From: Sandaracinobacteroides sp031425455
Lineage (GTDB): Bacteria; Pseudomonadota; Alphaproteobacteria; Sphingomonadales; Sphingomonadaceae
Direction of reading: 5' to 3'
Assembly (NCBI GenBank): GCA_031425455.1
Contig: JANPJJ010000127.1
Span: 1 to 5,462, forward strand
Length of the DNA: 5,462 nucleotides
Shown: piece after piece, positions 1 to 5,248 of the stretch
How positions within the stretch are numbered: position 1 is the stretch's first letter
Layout: every line of letters starts with the position of its first letter
Notes under the pieces: model-generated
Database searches by the model: none
The model's input: only the letters and a program-made list of their open reading frames with translations
What the model was told of the DNA's origin: nothing
Program-made: the position numbers and the translations under genes

Positions 1-1403
1 CCGCTGCGGCTCCGGCCGCTGGACCGAGCCCGGCCGCGGAAGCTGCGGTTGCCGCTGCACCGGATGTCGCCGCCGCCTTTGTGCCGACCGCCGAGATGGT
101 CAACAAGGGCGACGTTGCCTGGATGCTGGTCGCCTCGGCGCTGGTCCTGCTGATGAGCGTTCCGGCGCTGGCGCTGTTCTATGGCGGGCTGGTGCGCGCC
201 AAGAACATGCTGTCGGTGCTGATGCAGGTGCTGACGATCGTCTGCGTGGCCGCGCTGGTGTGGTTTGCGTGGGGCTATTCGATGACCTTCACCTCGACCG
301 GAACGCCGTTCCCGGCCATCGTCGGCGGGTTCGACAAGGCCTTCCTCGCCGGGGTGGATCCGACCACTTTCGCGGCGACGTTCTCGAACGGGGTCTACCT
401 GCCCGAATATGTCTTCGTGATCTTCCAGATGACCTTCGCCTGCATCACGCCGGCACTGATCGTTGGGGCCTTCGCGGAACGCATCAAGTTCACCCCGCTG
501 ATCATCTTCGTCGTGCTCTGGATGACGCTGGCCTACTTCCCGATCGCGCACATGGTCTGGTACTGGGCGGGCCCCGACTTCCTCCACGCCGCGCCGACCG
601 ACATGGGTCTGCTGTGGGGCTGGGGCGCTCTGGACTTCGCCGGTGGCACCGTGGTGCACATCAACGCCGGGGTCGCGGGTCTGGTCGGCTGCCTGATCGT
701 CGGTCCGCGGCTCGGCTACAAGACCGAAGCCATGCCTCCGCACAGCCTGGTGATGACCATGATCGGCGCCTCGCTGCTGTGGATCGGCTGGTTCGGTTTC
801 AACGCCGGATCGGGTCTGGAAGCCAATGCCTTCGGTGCCCTCGCCTTCATCAACACCTTCACCGCCACCGCGGCGGCCGGTGCGACCTGGGCGATCATCG
901 AGCAGATCATGCACAAGAAGCCGTCCTTGCTCGGGGCCGCCACCGGCGTCGTCGCGGGGCTCGTCGCGATCACCCCCGCAGCGGGCTTCGCCCACCCGGG
1001 GACCGCGATCCTGCTCGGCGCGGTCGCCAGCATCGTCTGCTACCTGTTCGTCACCACCGTTAAGAACAAGCTGAAATACGACGACAGCCTTGACGTCTTC
1101 GGGGTCCATGCGGTCGGCGGCATCGTCGGTGCGATCGGGACTGGCATCGTCGCCGATCCGGCGCTCGGTGGTCAGGGCTGGATCGACTATACCGCTCCCG
1201 TCGCCAAGGCCGGCGAATACGTCATGAGCACCCAGGTCATGACCCAGATCTGGGCCGTGGGCACCACGGTGCTGTGGACCGGCACCGTCTCCGCGGTCCT
1301 GTTCCTGGCGCTCAAGTACACGATCGGGCTGCGTCCCTCCGCCGAAGTCGAGAGCGAAGGCCTCGACATCAACGAGCACGGCGAGCGCGCTTACAACATG
1401 TAA
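1..1403 (+). CDS. amtB: Ammonium transporter Amt/AmtB, 5'-truncated by window edge
   Basis: Inner-membrane channel of the Amt/Mep/Rh family that brings in ammonium. Counting the GTG at 81 as residue 1, the family's key residues are present: F119 in FACIT and F240 in WFGFNAGS (the Phe gate), W160 in AHMVW and S244 (outer ammonium site), D185 in ALDFAGG, and the pore twin histidines H193 (VVHINAG) and H343 (DVFGVHAVGG). The C-tail EGLDINEHGERAY is the conserved cytoplasmic segment that PII proteins (GlnK/GlnB) contact. The frame has no stop back to base 3 and adds 26 Ala/Pro-rich residues before the GTG. Alphaproteobacterial Amt proteins often carry a signal peptide and such a linker, so the true start probably lies left of the window and GTG 81 is internal. 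A PII gene often sits upstream of amtB; that region is not visible. Stop TAA at 1401-1403. Confidence 0.97.
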   Translation, partial: AAAPAAGPSPAAEAAVAAAPDVAAAFVPTAEMVNKGDVAWMLVASALVLLMSVPALALFYGGLVRAKNMLSVLMQVLTIVCVAALVWFAWGYSMTFTSTGTPFPAIVGGFDKAFLAGVDPTTFAATFSNGVYLPEYVFVIFQMTFACITPALIVGAFAERIKFTPLIIFVVLWMTLAYFPIAHMVWYWAGPDFLHAAPTDMGLLWGWGALDFAGGTVVHINAGVAGLVGCLIVGPRLGYKTEAMPPHSLVMTMIGASLLWIGWFGFNAGSGLEANAFGALAFINTFTATAAAGATWAIIEQIMHKKPSLLGAATGVVAGLVAITPAAGFAHPGTAILLGAVASIVCYLFVTTVKNKLKYDDSLDVFGVHAVGGIVGAIGTGIVADPALGGQGWIDYTAPVAKAGEYVMSTQVMTQIWAVGTTVLWTGTVSAVLFLALKYTIGLRPSAEVESEGLDINEHGERAYNM

Positions 1404-1417
1404 CCTTTCAAGAACTT

Positions 1418-1468
1418 GGCGAAGGGCCGGGAGGCGTATCCTCTCCCGCGAACCACCGGTCCTTCGCC
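1418..1468. other. Nested inverted repeat in the convergent gap
   Basis: An exact 8-base inverted repeat (GGCGAAGG at 1418-1425 and CCTTCGCC at 1461-1468) encloses a second exact 6-base pair of arms (CGGGAG at 1428-1433 and CTCCCG at 1443-1448). The RNA could fold as a long interrupted hairpin from either strand. There is no clear T-run on either side, so it is not a classic intrinsic terminator by itself. It may protect the amtB mRNA 3' end or back up termination for the two convergent genes. Confidence 0.45.
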
Positions 1469-1496
1469 ATCCGATGTTCCTCCTGCGGAATAGACT

Positions 1497-1530
1497 GGGC
1501 CGGGAAGCACAAGCTTTCCGGCCCTTATTT
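1497..1530 (+). terminator. Intrinsic terminator after amtB
   Basis: The arms 1497-1507 (GGGCCGGGAAG) and 1514-1524 (CTTTCCGGCCC) pair over 11 positions with a single G-U pair and a 6-base loop (CACAAG). TTATTT follows directly at 1525-1530. This GC-rich stem with a T-rich tail, about 95 bases past the amtB stop, fits a rho-independent terminator on the + strand. On the minus strand the sequence after the stem is less T-rich (AGTCTATT), so it may also stop transcripts arriving from the GMC gene, but less surely. Confidence 0.75.
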
Positions 1531-1547
1531 CCTTGCGGTAAAGGAGT

Positions 1548-1661
1548 TCAGGCGGCCTTGAGCGCTTTCCGCACGAAGTCGCCGGCGCGTTCGCCGATCA
1601 TGATCGAAGGCGCATTGGTGTTGCCGCTGACCAGCCGCGGCATGATCGAGGCATCGGCGAC
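1548..1661 (-). pseudogene. C-terminal remainder of the GMC oxidoreductase beyond the in-frame TAG
   Basis: Read in the same frame past the amber codon, this stretch encodes 37 residues: VADASIMPRLVSGNTNAP, then SIMIGERAGDFVRKALKAA, ending at TGA 1548-1550. This is the standard GMC C-terminus. It holds the SGNTNAP segment with the second active-site residue of the family (Asn or His) and the FAD-contacting SIMIGERAGD helix. With these residues the protein would be 531 residues plus the one at the amber codon, a normal length for the family. There is no frameshift and no decay, so the stop is recent, is a sequencing error, or is read through. No start codon or ribosome binding site suggests separate translation. 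Confidence 0.85.
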
Positions 1662-3146
1662 CTAAAGTCCGCCTATACCGCGCACGGCAAGGGTGGGATC
1701 GACCACGTCATCGGCATTGGGACCCATCCGGCAAGTCCCCACTGGATGATAGATCGTATCGGAAACCTCGCGAATGCGCGCCTCGAGCGCGGCATCGTCG
1801 TGATAGTCGACCGGCGAACGCTCGCGCGCGCCTAGCTGCGAGAGCGGCGGGGTCTCGGCGATCCGGTGCATCAGCCGCGCCCCGTCGCGCAGCAGCGCCA
1901 TGTCGCGCTCGTCCGACAGGAAGTTGGGGTTGATCGCAGGCGGCGCGGCAGGATCTGAGCTGTGCAGCCTCACCCAGCCGCGGCTTTCAGGGCGCAGCAC
2001 GCAGGCATGCAGTGAGAAACCGTGGCCCCGCACCTTGTCGCGCCCGTGGTTCTGGATGATCGCGCGAATGAAGTGATACTGGATGTCGGGTGCAGGCGCA
2101 TCGGGGCGGATCGTGACGAACCCGCCGCTTTCGGCAAAATTGGTGGTCAGCATCCCGGTGCCGTGGCGGCGGTGCTCGACCAGCCCTTTGATCATCGACC
2201 ACATGCCGCTCAGCGACGCGCCGAACAGTGTGTGGTCATCGAGCTCGTAGCCCACCAGGTAATCGCAATGGTCCTGCAGGTCGGCACCGACGGCGGGAAC
2301 GTCGCGGACCAGCGGTATGTTGTGTTCGGCGAGGTGCGCGGCGGGGCCGATTCCGGACAGCATCAGAACCTGCGGGCTGCCGAAGGCCCCCGCTGAGAGC
2401 ACAACGCCCCCTCGTGAACGCACGACCTCGCGCCTGCGGCCCCGGCGGATCGCGACGCCGGTGGCGCGGCCCTGCTCGACCACGATCGTCTCGACTAGCG
2501 CCCCGGTCAGCACGGTGAGGTTGCTGCGGCCCGCCAGCGGATCGAGGAACGCACGTGCCGCCGACCAGCGCTGACCGTTCTTCTGCGTGACCTGGTACAG
2601 CCCCATCCCTTCCTGGCGTGGACCATTGAAATCGTCGTTGCGGGGGATCTGCAATTGTTCGGCAGCTTCGACGAAGGCGACGCCGACATGGCTCGGTGCG
2701 TGCTGGTCGGCGACATTGAGCGGACCGTCCGCACCGTGCAGTGCGTCGCTGCCGCGTTCGTTGCCTTCCTGGCGCTTGAACACCGGCAAGACGTCGTCCC
2801 ACGCCCAGCCGGTGCAGCCGAGCGCCGCCCAGTTGTCGTAATCCCAAGGATTGCCGCGGATATAGACCATGCCGTTGATCGCACTCGAACCGCCCAGCCC
2901 GCGGCCGCGCGGCTGATAGCCGATACGTCCGCCGAGCGATTCCATCGGTGCGGTGTCGAAGGCCCAGTTGCTACGTTTGCGCATGAACGGGAGAAGGCCG
3001 GGAGTGCGCACGATCGCGTCGTCGTTGCGCCCGCCCGCCTCGATCAGGCAGACGCTGAGCGCAGGATCGGCGGCAAGTCGGGCGGCAGCGGCGCTGCCCG
3101 CGCTGCCCCCGCCGATCACGATCACATCAAACTGATTGGCCGCCAT
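1662..3146 (-). CDS. GMC-family FAD oxidoreductase (choline dehydrogenase-like), cut short by an amber codon
   Basis: Flavoprotein of the glucose-methanol-choline family, which oxidises an alcohol to an aldehyde or ketone; the substrate is unknown. Counting from ATG 3146, the FAD dinucleotide-binding motif GGGSAG is at residues 12-17, with the acidic residue of LIEAGG at its usual place. GMC signature 1 (GRGLGGSSAINGMVYIRG) begins near residue 81, signature 2 (GAFGSPQVLMLSGIG) is at 253-267, and the catalytic His is H467 in YHPVGTCRMG. Start choice: ATG 3146 has GGGGGA four bases upstream and begins right before the Rossmann strand; GTG at 3170 would add eight residues with no conserved content. 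The frame ends at TAG 1662-1664 after 494 residues, inside the conserved GIGGL-x-VADASIMP motif, so the C-terminal active-site piece is missing. Its first 20 bases overlap the end of the desaturase gene, which implies co-transcription and perhaps translational coupling. BetA is the best-known relative, but no choline genes are nearby. Confidence 0.9.
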   Translation of the reverse strand: MAANQFDVIVIGGGSAGSAAAARLAADPALSVCLIEAGGRNDDAIVRTPGLLPFMRKRSNWAFDTAPMESLGGRIGYQPRGRGLGGSSAINGMVYIRGNPWDYDNWAALGCTGWAWDDVLPVFKRQEGNERGSDALHGADGPLNVADQHAPSHVGVAFVEAAEQLQIPRNDDFNGPRQEGMGLYQVTQKNGQRWSAARAFLDPLAGRSNLTVLTGALVETIVVEQGRATGVAIRRGRRREVVRSRGGVVLSAGAFGSPQVLMLSGIGPAAHLAEHNIPLVRDVPAVGADLQDHCDYLVGYELDDHTLFGASLSGMWSMIKGLVEHRRHGTGMLTTNFAESGGFVTIRPDAPAPDIQYHFIRAIIQNHGRDKVRGHGFSLHACVLRPESRGWVRLHSSDPAAPPAINPNFLSDERDMALLRDGARLMHRIAETPPLSQLGARERSPVDYHDDAALEARIREVSDTIYHPVGTCRMGPNADDVVDPTLAVRGIGGL

Positions 3147-4077
3147 CCGTTCCCCCAAAGTACGACCCACTCGGGCGGCGCATCGCCCACTTTGCTTTTA
3201 TGGTGGCCGAAGTATCTCGGCTCGAATCGTGGCTCCAGCCGGGCTCGCGCAGCAGGTAGCCCAGCTTGCTGCCCCACGGGGCGCTCCACAGATCGCGGGC
3301 GATACCGACCCATTCATGGAACGCCGCCCAGACCGGATTGAAGCTGCCGAGCTGGCGCACCAATCCATAGCGCAGCGGCTCGTGGTCAGGCTCGTCGGGG
3401 CGGATTTCGGGAACGTAGGTTCCGAACAGCTTGTCCCAGACGATGAACACGCCGGCATAGTTCGAATCGAGGTAGCGGGCGTTGGTGGCGTGATGGACCC
3501 GGTGGTGCGATGGGGTGTTCATCACCGCCTCGAACCAGCGCGGCATTCGCCCGACCAGTTCGGTGTGAATCCAGAACTGGTAGATCAGGTTCAGCCCGCC
3601 GACGAACAGCAGCATCGGCAGCGGAAAGCCGACGAACAGCAGCGGCAGCTTGAACAGCAGGCCCAGCGTGAAGGCGCCGGTCCAGGTCTGCCGCAGCGCG
3701 GTCGATAGGTTGTAGTGCTGGCTCGAGTGATGGATCACGTGCGCCGCCCAGAACCAGCGGATCCGGTGGCCGGCGCGGTGCACCCAGTAATAGGCCAGGT
3801 CGTCGAGCACGAAGGCCGCGAGCCACGCCCACCAGGCATAGCCGATCTCGAACAGGCGAAACTGCCCGGCCCAGACGAACAGTGCGAGCGCCATGCCGCC
3901 GAACAGCGCGCCTGCGACGGTGTTGCCCAGGCCGAGCAGTAGCGAGGTCAGGGTATCGCGCGCTTCGTAGCCAGCCGTCCCGGCTCTGGCCCGACGGCGA
4001 TAGGCGACGATCTCGACCAGCATGAGCAGGACGAACAGTGGTATCGCCAGCGTGACGGGATCGGGCAGATCGGGCAT
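3127..4077 (-). CDS. Fatty acid hydroxylase / sterol desaturase family protein
   Basis: Integral membrane di-iron oxygenase of the fatty acid hydroxylase superfamily (Pfam PF04116), 316 residues, a usual length. Members hydroxylate or desaturate lipids, sterols or carotenoids; the substrate here cannot be told. The three metal-binding histidine clusters are visible: HRAGH at 100-104, HVIHHSSQH at 113-121 and HHRVHH at 191-196, with an extra His in WIHTEL (171). Hydrophobic spans lie near 8-25, 45-70, 80-98, and 135-170 (probably a pair), which fits a four-to-five-span protein with the His clusters on the cytoplasmic face. The start at ATG 4077 has AGGGC about four bases upstream. The family core seems to end near SATIKAKW (290-297). 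The next 19 residues (Gly/Ser-rich) read through the ribosome binding site and first codons of the GMC gene, giving a 20-base overlap. The gene lies 13 bases after the 121-aa gene and probably shares its operon. Confidence 0.93.
   Translation of the reverse strand: MPDLPDPVTLAIPLFVLLMLVEIVAYRRRARAGTAGYEARDTLTSLLLGLGNTVAGALFGGMALALFVWAGQFRLFEIGYAWWAWLAAFVLDDLAYYWVHRAGHRIRWFWAAHVIHHSSQHYNLSTALRQTWTGAFTLGLLFKLPLLFVGFPLPMLLFVGGLNLIYQFWIHTELVGRMPRWFEAVMNTPSHHRVHHATNARYLDSNYAGVFIVWDKLFGTYVPEIRPDEPDHEPLRYGLVRQLGSFNPVWAAFHEWVGIARDLWSAPWGSKLGYLLREPGWSHDSSRDTSATIKAKWAMRRPSGSYFGGTDGGQSV
3151..3156 (-). promoter_or_regulatory. Ribosome binding site of the GMC oxidoreductase
   Basis: GGGGGA on the minus strand lies four bases before ATG 3146 and inside the last codons of the upstream desaturase gene. 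It decides the start in favour of ATG 3146 over GTG 3170, which has no comparable purine-rich site in front of it. Confidence 0.6.
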
Positions 4078-4090
4078 GTCGCCCTGGCGC

Positions 4091-4456
4091 TTACATCAAT
4101 GTCAGCAGCTTGTCATGAGCGATGGAGGTGGGGCCGAACGCACGCTCGCCCGTGTCGATAATGAAATCGGCACCATCGCGCCGGATCGCCAGCGGCGGGC
4201 GCAAGTGGCGGGCGACCGGGTGCGCGCCGTGCAGGCGGAGCAGCGCATAGGAGCCGTCCGCCCCCGCGACGAGCGCGCTGCGCCCCTCGCTATCGACGAA
4301 CGCCTCGCGTGCGGCAAAGCCGGGCAGCAGGTCTTCGGCCAGCCGCGCCGCTTCGTCGCCCGCGATCCGCGCGTCCCGGCCAAGGCCCAGCCAGGCGACC
4401 AGCCCGGCGGTGGCGAGCACGGCCACCAGCGAACCACCCAGGACCGCCCAATCCAT
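4091..4456 (-). CDS. Conserved hypothetical protein with one N-terminal membrane span
   Basis: A 121-residue protein whose function I do not recognise. Residues 4-25 are a continuous hydrophobic stretch followed by GRDAR; the positive charge after the span suggests N-out, C-in, with a cytoplasmic body (inference). The body starts with an acidic helix (DEAARLAEDLLPGF, 34-47), then alternating strands (SALVAGADGSYALLRLHG, 60-77), and ends DTGERAFGPTSIAHDKLLTLM. No catalytic motif stands out. I recall similar short membrane-anchored hypotheticals in sphingomonads. ATG 4456 lies 6 bases after the stop of the DUF442 gene and has no good Shine-Dalgarno site, so translation is probably coupled to that gene. 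The stop is 13 bases before the desaturase start. Both the antisense and the +1 frames are also open here, but this frame fits the tight spacing and gives a sensible membrane anchor. Confidence 0.75.
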   Translation of the reverse strand: MDWAVLGGSLVAVLATAGLVAWLGLGRDARIAGDEAARLAEDLLPGFAAREAFVDSEGRSALVAGADGSYALLRLHGAHPVARHLRPPLAIRRDGADFIIDTGERAFGPTSIAHDKLLTLM

Positions 4457-4462
4457 TGGGAG

Positions 4463-4897
4463 TCAGGCCTTGCCGCCGGCGAGCGCGTCCATCATCGCAC
4501 GCACCGGCCCGGTATCGTAGCCCGCTTGCGCAGCCGCCCGTGCCAGCGCGTCCGGGCTTTCCCCCGCCTTGGCGCGAGCCAGCGCCCACAGCAGGGTCGA
4601 GCGGGTGCCGCTGCGGCAATAGGCCAGCACGGGGGCCTCGCCGGCGCGATCCAGCGCGGCATTGAGAGCGTCAAGCTGCGGATGGCTGAAGCCCGAGTGA
4701 GTCACCGGGATCGCGACGTATTCAATCCCCGCCGCCCGGGCAGCCGCCTCGATCTCGGGGCCCGGGATCTGATCGTCACTCTCGTCCTCGGGCCGGTTGT
4801 TGACGATGAGAGCCACGCCCATCGCCTTTGCTTCGGCGACCTCGTCGAGGCCGATCTGCGGGCTGGCGTAAAGCGCCTCGGTCAATTTGCGGAACAT
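4463..4897 (-). CDS. TIGR01244 / DUF442 family protein (putative sulfurtransferase or phosphatase)
   Basis: A 144-residue protein of the DUF442/TIGR01244 family, which has a tyrosine-phosphatase-like fold and is often labelled sulfur transferase or beta-lactamase hydrolase-like. Family landmarks are the N-terminal LTEALYASPQIGLDEV (5-20), VNNRPEDES (32-40) with the fold's conserved loop, EIEAAARAAGIEYVAIPV (48-65), and the active-site loop AYCRSGTRST with C94 and R99. The loop is Cys-x4-Arg, the length typical of rhodaneses, not the Cys-x5-Arg of tyrosine phosphatases. Start choice: ATG 4897 has GAAGGA nine bases upstream and matches the family N-terminus; an upstream in-frame start at 5002 would add 35 residues of low-complexity, non-conserved sequence. 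This is the first gene of the minus-strand cluster, so its promoter should be in 4898-5248. It is followed after 6 bases by the 121-aa gene. It is probably cytoplasmic. Confidence 0.9.
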   Translation of the reverse strand: MFRKLTEALYASPQIGLDEVAEAKAMGVALIVNNRPEDESDDQIPGPEIEAAARAAGIEYVAIPVTHSGFSHPQLDALNAALDRAGEAPVLAYCRSGTRSTLLWALARAKAGESPDALARAAAQAGYDTGPVRAMMDALAGGKA

Positions 4898-4906
4898 TTC
4901 CGGCCA

Positions 4907-4912
4907 TCCTTC
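4907..4912 (-). promoter_or_regulatory. Ribosome binding site of the DUF442 gene
   Basis: GAAGGA on the minus strand lies nine bases before ATG 4897. It supports this start over the longer in-frame start at 5002. Confidence 0.55.
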
Positions 4913-5070
4913 GAAGCGTCGCGTGCCGCCGGTGCAGGGACCGGAAGTCCTCGCGACGAGGTTCCTCACGAGCGCAATGCCCAAGGGGCGGGCGGCTGGC
5001 AAGGTGAAGCCCTCTCGCCGGACGAAAGGTGGCTATGTGGCTGAAATGGCACAGGAGGACCCCGTGCTGC

Positions 5071-5151
5071 ATGGCAAGCGACGTGATTCCGTTCGCCTCA
5101 CCGGCCTTTCCTCGCTATAAGCCGCCGCGCGAACGCTTGCTCCGGCCCTGA
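5071..5151 (+). CDS. Possible 26-residue peptide gene
   Basis: A short frame starts at ATG 5071, begins MASDVIPFASPAFPRY and ends KPPRERLLRP before TGA 5149-5151. A perfect AGGAGG (5053-5058) lies 12 bases upstream, somewhat far. The same AGGAGG is better placed (5 bases) for a GTG at 5064 in another frame, which would give an 18-residue peptide ending at TAA 5118-5120, so the site does not settle which frame, if any, is used. About 18 of 25 codons after the start end in G or C, compatible with coding but not decisive in GC-rich DNA. I know no matching family. It could be a leader peptide or chance. Confidence 0.25.
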   Translation: MASDVIPFASPAFPRYKPPRERLLRP

Positions 5152-5178
5152 TTCCAAAGGGTTGGTGTGCGTGTCGCG

Positions 5179-5206
5179 CGGCGGGATTCGTCGTCCGGTC
5201 CCGCCG
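5179..5206. repeat. Inverted repeat upstream of the Gly-rich gene
   Basis: Exact 8-base arms CGGCGGGA (5179-5186) and TCCCGCCG (5199-5206) are separated by 12 bases. The repeat ends six bases before the TTATAA hexamer at 5212-5217, where a -35 element or an activator site would lie. It could be an operator or a chance palindrome in GC-rich sequence; no known regulator site is recognised. Confidence 0.35.
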
Positions 5207-5211
5207 GGCCG

Positions 5212-5217
5212 TTATAA
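5212..5217 (+). promoter_or_regulatory. Possible -10 element for the Gly-rich gene
   Basis: TTATAA (or TATAAA one base on) is an AT-rich island in GC-rich sequence about 32 bases before ATG 5249, a plausible distance for a -10 box with a leader of roughly 25 bases. The sequence around 5190 where a -35 box should be (GTCGTC) does not resemble TTGACA, so the call is weak. Confidence 0.4.
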
Positions 5218-5248
5218 ACGGGGGCGACAGCAAGGTGCATGCGGGCAG

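Larger units (their letters stand above)
4898..5248. promoter_or_regulatory. Divergent intergenic region between the minus-strand operon and the Gly-rich gene
   Basis: These 351 bases separate divergent genes and should hold both promoters. What can be seen: an imperfect hairpin at 4943-4965 (GGAA, then CCTCG and CGAGG around a CGA loop, then TTCC); an isolated perfect AGGAGG at 5053-5058; AT-rich hexamers TATAAG at 5116-5121 and TTATAA at 5212-5217 on the + strand; and an 8-base inverted repeat at 5179-5206. I found no convincing -35 partner for any of the -10-like hexamers, and no clear promoter for the minus-strand operon. No tRNA or other recognisable RNA gene is seen. Confidence 0.5.

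Noticed and set aside
260..1063. 267-codon open frame on the + strand
   Set aside because: Shifted frame within amtB; Arg/His-rich translation without hydrophobic pattern, while the amtB frame has all family residues.
2236..2847. 203-codon open frame on the minus strand
   Set aside because: Shifted frame within the GMC gene; Arg-rich shadow.
3147..3170. GTG 3170 as the start of the GMC oxidoreductase
   Set aside because: Adds eight non-conserved residues; ATG 3146 has its own purine-rich site and abuts the FAD-binding strand.
2655..3341. 228-codon open frame on the + strand
   Set aside because: Antisense to the GMC and desaturase genes, whose motifs are clear; no family features of its own.
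4943..4965. Hairpin as a terminator or operator
   Set aside because: Short, bulged (GT), three-base loop, no T-run and no known operator match; noted only within the intergenic region.
4898..5002. Upstream start at 5002 for the DUF442 protein
   Set aside because: The 35 extra residues are not family-like and ATG 4897 has GAAGGA nine bases upstream.
4022..5044. 340-codon open frame on the + strand
   Set aside because: It lies antisense to three well-supported minus-strand genes, is Arg/Gln-rich with no recognisable motif, and is a typical shadow frame of high-GC coding DNA.
5033..5233. 66-codon minus-strand frame upstream of the DUF442 gene
   Set aside because: No ribosome binding site of note, Arg/Ala-rich translation without recognisable features; likely chance in GC-rich DNA.
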